Positions 25,601-34,881 are shown, counted from the first letter of the stretch. The stretch: 64,000 nucleotides of DNA from CAVSIP01 sp963728075 (GCA_963728075.1 CAVSIP010000005.1:248001-312000), one strand, 5' to 3'. Program-made: numbers and translations. Notes: generated by a model not told the origin, from the letters alone.

Positions 25601-26309
25601 GGCCGGGCGTGTCCTGCTCGACGGGCGGGACCTGACCCGGGCGACCGCTGCCGAGCGCGCGTACCGCGGGCTGGGCCGCACCTTCCAGGACGCCCGGCTG
25701 TTCCCGTCGATGACCGTGCGGGAGGTCCTGGCCACGGCGCTGGAGCGGCACGTCGAGGTCCGCGACCCGTTCGCGTCCGTCTTCCGCGTCGGCGCGGTGG
25801 TGCGCTCCGAGGAGGACGTGGCATGGACCGTCGACGAGCTCGTCGAGCTGATGAACCTGGGCCGCTACAGCGAGGCCTTCGTCAGCGAGCTGTCCACGGG
25901 CACGCGGCGCATCGTCGAGCTGGGTGCAGCGCTCGCCCACTCTCCGGCGGTCCTGCTCCTGGACGAGCCGTCGTCCGGCATCGCGCAACGCGAGGTGGAG
26001 GGCCTGCGCGAGGTGCTGCTACGCGTCCGGGAGCACACCGGCGCCGCGCTGGCGGTGATCGAGCACGACATCCCGCTCGTGTCGAGCATCGCCGACCGGA
26101 TGCTCTGCCTGCACCTCGGCGCCGTGATCGCGGAGGGGACCCCCACCCGGGTCCTGCGCGACCCGGCGGTGGTGGCGTCGTACCTCGGCCAGGACGAGGC
26201 CGCCATCGCGCGCTCCGACCTGCCGGCGCCCCGCACCGGCGCCGCGCGGCGCCGGAGGGTCAGCTCAGCATCGCCGTCAGCGCCGGCGGGACGTCGGCGA
26301 GACGGGTGA
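22598..26309 (+). CDS. Four-domain LivH-LivM-LivF-LivG ABC transporter fusion (one frameshift near 22,870)
   Basis: ATG at 22598, about 1236 codons. Order: LivH permease (to ~residue 330), LivM permease (~375-680, with SLVVLTGWSGQLSLGQFAFVG), LivF ATPase (~690-930: Walker A GTNGAGKST, signature LSGGEQQM, Walker B LLLVDE) and LivG ATPase (~945-1180: GSNGAGKTT, signature degenerate as LSTGTRRI, LLLDEPSSG). The reading frame shifts +1 near 22,866-22,885, between LTAGAGLPL and VAMPLGVVAALL, where the protein would otherwise be continuous; a one-base consensus error is likely. All transporter parts in one chain is rare; LivM-LivG/F fusions are the usual form. The 3' end overlaps the convergent VWA gene by 50 bp. 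Confidence 0.8.
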
Positions 26310-28097
26310 CCGACCGCCAGGTCCCCCTGCCGCGCGCGGCCAGGGCCGCCGCGCAGTCGCGGGCCTCGGGCGAGTCGTCCGGGCAGAGCACGTGGAGCCG
26401 GTCGATGCCGGTCAGCGCGCTCGCGGGGTCGGACCCCGCAGTGTGAATGCCGTCGCTGAGCAGGACGACCACTCGTTCGTCCGCGGCGGCCTCCGCCAGC
26501 TCGCGCGCGGCCCTCCGGAGCGCGGCCGCGATGTCCGTCCGGCCGTGCCCCCGTAGCGCCACCAGCTCCCCGACGACCTGACCCGCGTCGCGCCGGGCGC
26601 CGCCCGGCTGCAGCACGGTGACGTCGTTTCCGAAGGCGAGCACGACCGGTTCGAGCCGGTCCTCCGCGGCGAGCAGCACCCCTGCCGCCGCGACGGCGGC
26701 GAGCGAGATGGGGCGGCCGCCCATCGAGCCGCTGGTGTCCACGGCCAGGCAGACCGCTCGGCGGTTGGCAGTCCACTGCCGCGTGACCAGGTCGTCCTCC
26801 GGCAGCGGCCAGCCGCCCGACCACCGGTCCAGCGTCCGCTCCAGGTCGAGGTCCCCCTCTCCCCGGCGCACGGGCGCGAGCCGCCGGGTGCCGCGCCGGC
26901 GTTGCTGCACCCCACGGCCCAGCTGGACGAACACGCGCGCCGCCACCCGCCGGGCGGCGGAGCGCAGTGCCGGGTCGGTCGCCGTCGCCAGGTCGCACAG
27001 CATCGCCGCGGCGGCGTCCGGGTCCTCGCTCAGCGCCGCTGCGAGCGCCCCCTCGTCGAGCTCGCCGACCTCGGGCGAGACGTCCTCGAAGGCGGCGTGC
27101 CGCTCGGCGAGCGTCGTGCGGCTCTGGGTGCGTCCGCCCGGGGCGCGCTCCCGCCTGCCGCGGCCGTTCGGGGTCCGGCCCGCCGAGCCGCCGGCGGGCA
27201 GCGGCGGCGGGCCGTCAGCTTTTCCCGGGTCGCCCCGGTCGCGGTCGGCGTCCGCCTCGGTGGGCCAGACCGCGTCCACGATCTCCTCGATGACCGCCTC
27301 GGCCGTGCGGTCGACGCCGTCCTGCACCCGTACCCGGCCGGAGAGGGCGGCGTACGCGGCGTCGAGCGCGGTCTCGCGCACGACCCCGGCGTCGCCGCGC
27401 AGCCGCTGCAGGCCGGTGAGCAGCAGCGTCATGTCGATCGCCCCGCGCACCGACGAGCCGGTTTCAGGTCGCCGTGCGTACGGGTGGCCCGGGCCACCGT
27501 GACCGACAGCGCGACCGCCGGGCCGCGGCACGCCCGTGACGGTCACCGTGATGGCGCGCTCGGCCGCCTGGTCCTGGTAGCCGAGCACTACCCGGCACAT
27601 CCGGTCCGCGACCGCCTGGCTGATGCGGGCGGTGCCGACCGCGTCGAACGGGTTCATCGCGGCGATCAGCCGGAACTGCGACTGGGCCCGGACGGTGCCG
27701 AGCCGCGGGAGGGTGAGCTCCCCCTCGCGCGATCACGGTGATGAGCACGTTGAGGGTCTCCTCCGGGATCCGGTTGAGCTCCTCCACGTACAGCAGCGCC
27801 CCGGTGCGCAGCGCGACGAGCAGCGGCCCGTCGACGAAACCCTCGGGGCGGTAGCCCTCAGGCAGCACCAGCGAGGGGTCGATGCTGGCCGACCAGCCGG
27901 GCCGGGGTCAGCTCGGCGTTGCCCTCGACGAAGACAAGCCGCGCCCGGTGGCGGTCGCGATCGGCGCGCAGCAGCGTGGACTTGCCCGTGCCGGGCGGGC
28001 CCTCGAGGAGCACGTGCCGGTCCGGGTCGAGGGCCAGCGAGGGCAGCTCGAGCTCGCGGTGCCGCCCGACGACGGGCACGGTCACGGCGGATCCCAC
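26260..28097 (-). pseudogene. MoxR-type AAA ATPase fused to a VWA domain, frameshifted as sequenced
   Basis: A single ~610-aa AAA-VWA protein can be read only by changing frame several times. Start: ATG at 28097, Walker A GPPGTGKST; then VEGNAELTPARLVG; shift near 27,887 to DPSLVLPEGYRPEGFVDGP...LLYVEELNRIPEETLN (Walker B); shift near 27,735 to FRLIAAMNPFDAVGTARIS; a compensating pair near 27,530 and 27,465; then the C-terminal VWA domain with MIDAS DTSGSMGG, intact in one frame from ~27,460 to 26,260. MoxR-VWA systems are chaperone-like machines for metallo-enzyme assembly. Conservation across all frames argues for consensus errors or very recent decay. Confidence 0.75.
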
Positions 28098-28118
28098 CGC
28101 TCCAGGGTACGGGCAGCA

Positions 28119-28153
28119 CGGGGCCCCGCCGGAACGCGTCCGGCGGGGCCCCG
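28119..28153 (-). terminator. GC-rich 15-bp hairpin terminator after the alcohol dehydrogenase
   Basis: A perfect 15-bp stem (arms 28119-28133 and 28139-28153) closes a 5-nt loop. It lies 8 nt after the dehydrogenase stop and before the MoxR gene on the same strand. No U-tract follows, which is usual in high-GC actinobacteria. Confidence 0.7.
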
Positions 28154-28161
28154 GTCGTGGG

Positions 28162-29279
28162 TCAGTCGAACAGGATGACGCCGCGGATGTTCTTGCCGTC
28201 GCTCATGTCCGCGTAGCCCTCGTTGATCTCGTCGAGCGAGTAGGTCCGGGTGACCAGCTCGTCGAGCTTGAGGTTGCCGGAGCGGTAGAGCTCCAACATC
28301 CGCGGGATGTCGTCGAACGGGTTGCAGGAACCGAACAGGGTGCCCTGATGCGCTTCTCGATCAGCGTGAGCATGATCGACGGGATCTGCAGCCTCTCCTC
28401 CATCCCGGGGGCGAGGTTGGTCACCACGACCGTCCCGCCCTTGCGGATGGTGTTGAACGCGTTGAGCACGAGGTCGGAGTCGACGATGCCGGCCGTGCAG
28501 ATCGCCTTGTCGGCGCCGACCCCCCGGGTGATCTCCATGCCGATCGCGGCGGCCTCCTCGGCGTTGCTGGCCGAGTGCGTCGCGCCGAGCTGCTCGGCGG
28601 TCTCCCGCTTGAACTCGACCGGGTCGATGGCGACGACCGCTCGTCGCTCCGGCGTAGCGCGGCGCCCTGCACGGCGTTCATGCCGACGCCACCGACGCCG
28701 AAGACGCGACGTTGTCACCCGGCTGCACCTCCCCGGCGTTCACCGCCGAGCCGAAGCCGGTGGGGACGCCGCAGCCGAGCAGGCAGACCTTGTCCAGCGG
28801 CAGGTCGGGGTCGACCTTCACCGTGGAGTACTCCTAGACCACGGCGTACTCGGAGAACGTGCCGAGCATGCACATGGCGCCCACGTCGGCGCCGTTGTGG
28901 TGGAGGCGGTACGTGCCGTCTCGGCAGGCAGCCGGCGAGCAGGTTCGCGCCCACGTCGCAGAGGTTGGACTGGCGGTTGGCGCAGAAGCGACAGTGGCCA
29001 CAGGCCGGCAGGAACGACGTGATGACGTGGTCGCCCTTGGCCAGACCCGCGTACGCCGGGGCCGACCTCCTGGACGATGCCGGCGCCCTCGTGCCCACCC
29101 ACGAACGGGTAGCTGAAGATCGGCATGTCACCGGTGCGCAGGTGCTCGTCGGAGTGGCACATGCCCGACGCCACGAACTTGATCAGGACCTCACCCTCCT
29201 TGGGCGGGTCGAGGTCGAGCTCGATGATCTCCCACTCCTGCTTGCCGGGCTCGGTGAGCGCGGCGGCTCTGGTCTTCAA
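28162..29279 (-). pseudogene. NDMA-dependent (mycofactocin-type) zinc alcohol dehydrogenase, frameshifted as sequenced
   Basis: Starts at TTG 29279 with AGGAGG upstream; the stop is at 28162. Piecing frames together gives a ~372-aa medium-chain dehydrogenase of the NDMA-dependent nicotinoprotein family: GMCHSDEHLRTGD, GGHEGAGIVQEVGPGV, LPACGHCRFCANRQSNLC (structural zinc), LGCGVPTGFGSAVNAG, VFGVGGVGMNAVQG, VAIDPVEFKRE, LFGSCNPFDDIPRMLELY. Breaks: shifts near 29,045, 28,920, 28,712, 28,650 and 28,347, and an in-frame TAG at 28834-28836. This family keeps its NAD bound and needs mycofactocin to re-oxidise it, so its place divergent from mftA is functional context. Sequence errors are more likely than decay. 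Confidence 0.78.
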
Positions 29280-29372
29280 CGCGGCCTCCTGACCGGGTCA
29301 GTGCTGTACGCGGCGTGTGCGGCGGTGTCATCGTCCTACCACCGAGCCGCGTTCGGCGGAAGCCTCCCTCCG

Positions 29373-29402
29373 TCGAGACCTCGCCGCGCCGGTCGCTAGA
29401 GT
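29373..29402 (+). promoter_or_regulatory. Possible promoter of the mycofactocin operon
   Basis: TCGAGA (29373-29378) and TAGAGT (29397-29402) with an 18-bp spacer lie 55 bp before the mftA start. They match the -35/-10 consensus at 4/6 and 4/6. This is the only reasonable pair between the divergent dehydrogenase and mftA. No regulator gene or clear operator is adjacent. Confidence 0.35.
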
Positions 29403-29457
29403 GACCCAACCCGGAACGCGGGACCTGACAGCGGACTCAGACGAGGAGGCTACGGCC

Positions 29458-29580
29458 GTGCCCGACACCACCGTCGCAACGGACGTGACAGCTGCAGACA
29501 CCGCGGCCGAGGACGCCGCCGTCGTCGAGGACCTGCTCGTCGAGGAGGTCTCGATCGACGGGATGTGCGGCGTCTACTGA
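29458..29580 (+). CDS. mftA: Mycofactocin precursor peptide MftA
   Basis: 40 aa from a GTG with GAGGAGGC 8 nt upstream. The acidic leader (TAADTAAEDAAVVEDLLVEE) is followed by the invariant core VSIDGMCGVY, whose last Val-Tyr pair becomes the redox cofactor. MftC decarboxylates and cross-links Val-Tyr, MftE cleaves the end and later enzymes finish the cofactor. The next gene, mftB, starts 23 nt after the stop. All core residues are present, so the peptide is expected to be functional. Confidence 0.96.
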   Translation: MPDTTVATDVTAADTAAEDAAVVEDLLVEEVSIDGMCGVY

Positions 29581-29603
29581 TCCCGCTCGCCTCTCCCGCG
29601 CCG

Positions 29604-29867
29604 ATGTTCGACGCCGACCGTGCCTGGCGGCTCTCGCCGCAGGTGGCACTGCGCCCGGAGCCGTTCGGCGCCCTCGCCTACCACTACGGCAACCGCCGGT
29701 TGACGTTCCTCAAGACGCCGCTCATGGTCACCGCCGTACGCGCGCTGGAGGCGCACCCGACCGCCCGGGCGGCGCTGGCGGCGGCCGGGGTGCCGGAGAC
29801 CCAGCAGGCGGCGTACGAGAACGCCCTGGCCTCGCTGGCCGACTCGGAGGTCATCGTTGCCGGCTGA
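29604..29867 (+). CDS. mftB: Mycofactocin peptide chaperone MftB (PqqD-like)
   Basis: 87 aa from the ATG at 29604. It shows the MftB signature DRAWRLSPQVALRPEPFGALAYHYGNRRLTFLKTP, a RiPP-recognition element of the PqqD fold that binds the MftA leader and presents it to the radical SAM enzyme. No obvious SD precedes the ATG; an in-frame start further upstream overlapping mftA is possible. Its 3' end overlaps the mftC start by 11 bp. Confidence 0.92.
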   Translation: MFDADRAWRLSPQVALRPEPFGALAYHYGNRRLTFLKTPLMVTAVRALEAHPTARAALAAAGVPETQQAAYENALASLADSEVIVAG

Positions 29868-30981
29868 GAAGCTCACCGACCAGTTCAAGCGCGGCCTCGA
29901 CGCGCCCATCTGCCTGACCTGGGAGTGGACCTACGCCTGCAACCTGGCGTGCATCCACTGCCTGTCCTCCTCCGGCCGGCGCGACCCGCGCGAGCTCGGC
30001 ACCGACGAGCTCAAGGCGGTCGTCGACGAGCTCGCCGCGATGCAGGTGTTCTACGTGAACGTCGGCGGCGGCGAGCCGACCGTGCGCCCGGACTTCTTCG
30101 AGGTGGTCGACCACGCGGTCGACCGCGGCGTCGGGGTGAAGTTCTCGACGAACGGCGTGCGGATCGGTCCGGCAGAGGCGCGCCGGCTCGCCGCCAGCGA
30201 CTACGTCGACGTGCAGATCAGCCTGGACGGCGCGGACGCCGCCACCAACGACGCCGTGCGGGGCGCGGGGTCGTACGCCACCGCCCGGCGCGCGATGGAC
30301 AACCTCGCCACCGCCGGGTTCGGCGAGTTCAAGATCAGCGTCGTGGTGACCCGGGAGAACGTCGACCAGCTCGACGCCTTCCGGACGATCGCCGACGCCT
30401 ACGGCGCCCAGCTGCGGCTCACCCGCCTGCGGCCGTCGGGTCGCGGTGCCGACAGCTGGGCCCGGCTGCACCCGACGCAGGAGCAGCAGCGCGCGCTGTA
30501 CCAGTGGCTGCTCGCCCACCCCGACACCCTCACCGGGGACTCCTTCTTCCACCTGTCCGCGTTCGGGGAGGCCCTGCCCGGCCTCAACCTGTGCGGCGCC
30601 GGTCGTGTCGTGTGCCTCGTCGACCCGGTCGGCGACGTCTACGCCTGCCCCTTCGTGCTGCACGAGCAGTTCAAGGCGGGCAGCGTCCGCGAGCCCGGCG
30701 GGTTCACCCGGGTGTGGCGGGAGTCACCGCTGTTCCAGGAGCTGCGGGAGCCCGGCAGCGCAGGCGCCTGCTCGTCCTGCGGCAGCTACGACGCGTGCCA
30801 GGGCGGCTGCATGGCCGCCAAGTTCTTCACCGGGCTGCCGCTCGACGGGCCGGACCCGGAGTGCGTCCACGGGCACGGCGAGGCGGCACTGGCAGGGGTC
30901 GCGCCCGGCAGCGCGCCCTCCCCGGGCCCGGGGCACTCCCGGCCGGTGTTCGTGTCGATCGGCCGCGGTCCGGCGCGGTAG
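29857..30981 (+). CDS. mftC: Mycofactocin radical SAM maturase MftC
   Basis: 374 aa from a TTG start with CGGAGG 6 nt upstream, inside the end of mftB. The radical-SAM cluster motif is CNLACIHC (Cys28, Cys32, Cys35), followed by VNVGGGEPTVRPDF (SAM binding). The C-terminal SPASM region carries the auxiliary-cluster cysteines (CGAGRVVCLVD, YACPF, CSSCGSYDACQGGC). MftC removes the C-terminal Tyr carboxylate as CO2 and forms the Val-Tyr carbon-carbon bond. The residues after ~350 (Pro/Ser-rich) are an extension. Five bases separate it from the next gene. Confidence 0.95.
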   Translation: MPAEKLTDQFKRGLDAPICLTWEWTYACNLACIHCLSSSGRRDPRELGTDELKAVVDELAAMQVFYVNVGGGEPTVRPDFFEVVDHAVDRGVGVKFSTNGVRIGPAEARRLAASDYVDVQISLDGADAATNDAVRGAGSYATARRAMDNLATAGFGEFKISVVVTRENVDQLDAFRTIADAYGAQLRLTRLRPSGRGADSWARLHPTQEQQRALYQWLLAHPDTLTGDSFFHLSAFGEALPGLNLCGAGRVVCLVDPVGDVYACPFVLHEQFKAGSVREPGGFTRVWRESPLFQELREPGSAGACSSCGSYDACQGGCMAAKFFTGLPLDGPDPECVHGHGEAALAGVAPGSAPSPGPGHSRPVFVSIGRGPAR

Positions 30982-30985
30982 CCCG

Positions 30986-32923
30986 ATGACGCTGACCGAG
31001 CCGGTGGCCCTGGGCCCCCGGACCGCGCGCAACCGGCTGCTCTTCGGTCCGCACGAGACGAACCTCGCGCGCCGGCGGGCGATCGGCGACCGGCACGTCG
31101 CGTACTACCGCCGCCGGGCGCAGGGCGGCTGCGGCGTGATCGTCACCGAGACCGCCTCCGTGCACCCATCCGACTGGCCGTACGAGCGCGCCCCGCTCGC
31201 CGCCGACTGCCGGGACGGGTGGGGCGCCGTCGCCGCGGCGTGCCAGGCCGAAGGGGCGCTGGTCCTCGCGTCGCTGGGGCACGCCGGCGGGCAGGGCTCG
31301 TCCGCGTACAGCCAGGGCCCGCTGTGGGCCCCGTCGCCGGTGCCGGACGTCGCCACCCGCGAGACGCCGAAGGAGATGGAGGACGACGACATCGCCGCGG
31401 TGGTGGCGGGGTTCGCCCACGCCGCCCGCGTCGCGGTGTCGGCGGGCTGCGACGGCGTCGAGGTCAACGCCGGCCAGTTCAGCCTGGTCCGCCAGTTCCT
31501 GTCCGGGCTGACGAACCAGCGCACGGACGCGTACGGCGGCGACCGGTCCCGCTTCGCCCGCGAGGTGCTCGGCGCCGTACGGACCGCCGTCGGCCCCGAC
31601 GCCGTGGTGGGGCTGCGGCTGTCCTGCGACGAGATGGCGCCGTGGGCGGGGGTGAAACCGGACGACGCGGTGGGCATCGCAGCGGAGCTCGCCGAGCACC
31701 TCGACTACGTGGTCGCCGTGCGCGGCTCCATCTACACCGCCTGGGCCACCCGGCCGGACGGGCACACCCCGCCCGGGTTCAACCTGCCGCTCGCCGCCAT
31801 GCTGCGGGCCGCGCTGCCGGAGCACGTACGGGTCGTCGCCCAGGGCTCGATCGTGGACGTCCCCATGGCGGAGCAGGCCCTCGCCGAGGGCAGCGCGGAC
31901 CTGGTCGAGATGACCCGCGCGCAGATCGCCGACCCCGACCTCGCCGGCAAGGTGCGCGACGGGCAGGTCGAGCAGGTGCGTCCGTGCATCCTGTGCAACC
32001 AGGCGTGCATGGTGCGCGACGCGCGCAACCCCATCGTCAGCTGCGTCGGCGAGCCGGCCAGCGGGCACGAGTGGGCGGACCCGCCGGTGGGCGGGCCCGC
32101 CGCCCGCCCGCAGCAGCTGCTGGTCGTCGGGGCGGGGCCCGCCGGCCTGGAGACCGCGCGCGTCGCGGCGCTCGCGGGCCACCGGGTGCGGGTCACGGAG
32201 GACCTGCCGCGGACCGGGGGCATGCTGCGGATCGCCGCGGCCGGCAGCGGCCGGCACCGGTTGGCCCTGCTCGCCGACTGGCTCGAGGCGGAGTGCCGGC
32301 GGCTCGGCGTGGCCCTCGAGACCGGCGTGCGTGCCGACGCCGACACCGTGACCGGGCACGACGGCCCGGTGGTGCTGTGCACGGGCAGCCTCGCCGGCAC
32401 CCGCGCGTACGAGCTCGCGGACGGCGCCGACGCGTGGACCGCCGACGAGGTGTTGCTCGCGCTGCAGGAGGACCTGCTCGGCGAGCTGCCGGGCGGTACC
32501 GCGCTGGTCTGGGACCCGGTCGGCGGCCCGGTGGCGGTCAGCGTCGCCGAGGCCCTCGCCGCCGCCGGCCGCGAGGTCACGTTCGTCACCCCCGACCTGG
32601 TGGTGGGCAACCAGCTCTCCCGCAGCGGCGACCTGGCGGTCGCGCACACCCGCCTGCACCAGGCGGCCGTGGTGCTGGAGAAGCGGTCCGTGCTCCGGCG
32701 CGTCACGCGTGACCGGGTCGAGGTGGCGGACACGTTCACCGGCGAGCCTCGCGAGCTGCCCGCCGGCTTCGTCGTGGACTGCGGCTACCGGCTGCCGGAC
32801 GACCGGCTGTGGCGGGAGCACCCGGGCCGCCTTCGCGCCGGGGACGCCGTGTCGCCGCGCTCGGTGTACGAGGCCGTGCTCGAGGGGCGCCGTGCGGGGC
32901 TGGCCGTCGGAGGCGGCCGATGA
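30986..32923 (+). CDS. Mycofactocin-system FadH/OYE-family oxidoreductase 1
   Basis: 645 aa from ATG. N-terminal old-yellow-enzyme TIM barrel (~1-340: LLFGPHETNLARR, GHAGGQGSSAYSQGPLWAPS, DGVEVNAGQFSLVRQFLSG, YGGDRSRFAREVLG), a [4Fe-4S] motif CILCNQACMVRDARNPIVSC, then an FAD/NAD domain (LLVVGAGPAGLETARVAA). This is the domain order of 2,4-dienoyl-CoA reductase FadH. A paired OYE subfamily is known to occur only in mycofactocin clusters. The likely partner for electrons is the ETF/FixC set downstream. Its own substrate is unknown. Confidence 0.85.
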   Translation: MTLTEPVALGPRTARNRLLFGPHETNLARRRAIGDRHVAYYRRRAQGGCGVIVTETASVHPSDWPYERAPLAADCRDGWGAVAAACQAEGALVLASLGHAGGQGSSAYSQGPLWAPSPVPDVATRETPKEMEDDDIAAVVAGFAHAARVAVSAGCDGVEVNAGQFSLVRQFLSGLTNQRTDAYGGDRSRFAREVLGAVRTAVGPDAVVGLRLSCDEMAPWAGVKPDDAVGIAAELAEHLDYVVAVRGSIYTAWATRPDGHTPPGFNLPLAAMLRAALPEHVRVVAQGSIVDVPMAEQALAEGSADLVEMTRAQIADPDLAGKVRDGQVEQVRPCILCNQACMVRDARNPIVSCVGEPASGHEWADPPVGGPAARPQQLLVVGAGPAGLETARVAALAGHRVRVTEDLPRTGGMLRIAAAGSGRHRLALLADWLEAECRRLGVALETGVRADADTVTGHDGPVVLCTGSLAGTRAYELADGADAWTADEVLLALQEDLLGELPGGTALVWDPVGGPVAVSVAEALAAAGREVTFVTPDLVVGNQLSRSGDLAVAHTRLHQAAVVLEKRSVLRRVTRDRVEVADTFTGEPRELPAGFVVDCGYRLPDDRLWREHPGRLRAGDAVSPRSVYEAVLEGRRAGLAVGGGR

Positions 32924-34881
32924 GCCGTTACCGCTACCTGTTCTCCCCCATGCGGATCGGGCCGGTCGTGGTCCCGAACCGGGTCGTGTTCTCCGCGCAC
33001 CTCACCAACTACGCGGAGGACGGCCACCCGACCCAGCAGCACGCGGACTACTACGCGGCCCGTGCGGCCGGTGGCGCCGGGCTGATCATCACCGAGGAGC
33101 ACTCCACCCACCCGACCGACTGGCCGTACGAGAAGCTCATCCACGGCTTCGACCCCGGCGTCGTCCCGGGCTACCGCCGGATCACCGAGGCGGTGCACCG
33201 GCACGGGACGCCGATCTTCGCCCAGATCAACCACAACGGCGGCCAGGGCACGGGCATGTACTCCCGGCTGCCGGTCTGGGCCCCCTCCCCCGTGGCCGAC
33301 CCGCTGTTCCGCGAGGTGCCCAAGGAGGTCGACCGGCACGAGATCCGCGAGATCGTCGCGGGGTACGCCCGCGTGGCCGCGCACTGCCGCGAGGGCGGCT
33401 TCGACGGCATCGAGCTGCAGTGCTCGCACTCCTCGATCGTGCGCCAGTTCCTCTCGGGGGCGACCAACGTCCGCACGGACGAGTACGGCGGGTCCCTGGA
33501 CAACCGCGCGCGGCTGCTGCTGGAGATCGTGGCCGCCGTCCGCGAGGCCATCGGCCCCGAGCTCGCGCTCGGCGTCCGCCTGTGCGGCGACGAGCTCATC
33601 GACGGCGGCACCACGATCGACGAGACCGTCGAGGTCGCTCGCATGGTGGAGGCGAGCGGCCGCGTCGACTACGTCAACACCTCGATCGGCGTCGCGACCG
33701 CGACCCTGTACATGATCGAGGCGTCGATGCACATCCCGCCGGGCTACGCGCTGTTCATCGCCTCCGCGCTGCGCAAGGCCGTGACGATGCCGGTGGTCGG
33801 CGTCGGACGGTTCAAGGACCCGCTGCAGGCCGAGCGTGCCCTCGCCGAGGGGCACTGCGACCTGGTCGGCGTCGTACGCGGGCAGATCGCGGACGCCGAC
33901 TTCGCCGCCAAGGCGCGCTCCGGGCACACCGAGGACATCCGGCTGTGCCTGTCGTGCAACCAGGAGTGCGTCGGCCGGATGGGCCTCAACCGGTGGCTGG
34001 GCTGCATCGAGAACCCGCGTACGGGCCGGGAGGCGCTCGTCCCGGCCGAGATCCCGCGCGCGCCGCGGCGCCGCCGGGTGCTCGTGGTCGGTGCGGGGCC
34101 GGCCGGCCTGCAGACCGCGCTGACCGCGGCGAGGCGCGGCCACGAGGTGGAGGTGCGCGAGCAGGCCGACGCCCCGGGCGGGCAGGCGGCGCTGGCCGCC
34201 ACGGTGCCCAACCGCGCCGAGTTCGGCGACGTCGTGCGCAACCAGGTCACCGAGTGCGCCCGGCTCGGCGTGGTCGTCCGCTACGGCGAGCGGGTGGACG
34301 CCGCCGCCGTCCGCGCCATGCAGCCGGACGTCGTGGTGGTGGCGACCGGTGCCGTGCCGGAGCGGCCCTACTGGGCCCCCGAGCCCGGCGCGACAGCGGT
34401 GCCCCAGGTCGCCCACGTCCGCGAGGTGCTCGACGGCAGCGCCCGGCCGGAGGGCCGGGTGGTGCTGGTCGACGAGCTGGGGTTCCACCAGGCGACGTCG
34501 GTCGCCGAGCTGCTGGCCGACCGGGGCTGCACGGTCGAGGTGGTCACGCCCGGCATGGTCGTCGGCCAGGACCTCGGGATCACCCTCGACATGGAGAACT
34601 GGCAGGTCCGCGCGGCGGCGAAGGGGATCCGCCAGTCCACCGACCTCGTCGTCACGGCGCTGGACGGTGACGGCCTGCACCTGCTCCACCACCCCACCGG
34701 CCGCGACGACGTGCGTACCTGCGACTGGGTGGTCCTCGCGAGCCCGCAGCGCGCCGACGACGGGCTGTACCGGGAGCTGCGCGGTGGGCCGTGGGAGCTG
34801 CACCGCGTCGGCGACTGCGTCGCCCCCCGCCGGGCCCATGCGGCCGTCGTCGACGGCGACCGGATCGGAGCGCTGCTGTGA
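32920..34881 (+). CDS. Mycofactocin-system FadH/OYE-family oxidoreductase 2
   Basis: 653 aa; ATG overlaps the previous stop (ATGA). Same architecture as its neighbour but a distinct subfamily: OYE barrel with HLTNYAEDGHPTQQHADYYAARAAGGAGLIITEEHSTHPTDWPYEK, IELQCSHSSIVRQFLSGATNVRTDEYGGSLDNR, the cluster motif CLSCNQECVGRMGLNRWLGC, and the dinucleotide domain VLVVGAGPAGLQTALTAARRGHEV. The catalytic Tyr/His pattern of the OYE pocket differs from paralogue 1, so two related but different substrates, or two halves of one complex, are plausible. Coupled translation implies fixed stoichiometry. Confidence 0.85.
   Translation: MSRYRYLFSPMRIGPVVVPNRVVFSAHLTNYAEDGHPTQQHADYYAARAAGGAGLIITEEHSTHPTDWPYEKLIHGFDPGVVPGYRRITEAVHRHGTPIFAQINHNGGQGTGMYSRLPVWAPSPVADPLFREVPKEVDRHEIREIVAGYARVAAHCREGGFDGIELQCSHSSIVRQFLSGATNVRTDEYGGSLDNRARLLLEIVAAVREAIGPELALGVRLCGDELIDGGTTIDETVEVARMVEASGRVDYVNTSIGVATATLYMIEASMHIPPGYALFIASALRKAVTMPVVGVGRFKDPLQAERALAEGHCDLVGVVRGQIADADFAAKARSGHTEDIRLCLSCNQECVGRMGLNRWLGCIENPRTGREALVPAEIPRAPRRRRVLVVGAGPAGLQTALTAARRGHEVEVREQADAPGGQAALAATVPNRAEFGDVVRNQVTECARLGVVVRYGERVDAAAVRAMQPDVVVVATGAVPERPYWAPEPGATAVPQVAHVREVLDGSARPEGRVVLVDELGFHQATSVAELLADRGCTVEVVTPGMVVGQDLGITLDMENWQVRAAAKGIRQSTDLVVTALDGDGLHLLHHPTGRDDVRTCDWVVLASPQRADDGLYRELRGGPWELHRVGDCVAPRRAHAAVVDGDRIGALL

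Noticed and set aside
22598..26309. Programmed ribosomal frameshift in the Liv fusion
   Set aside because: No slippery heptamer or downstream structure was seen near 22,870, and similar one-base shifts occur in unrelated genes of the window, so an error is more likely.
30827..32821. Long antisense frame over the OYE1 gene
   Set aside because: No conserved motifs and no ribosome binding site; mirror of a GC-rich gene with intact catalytic motifs on the plus strand.
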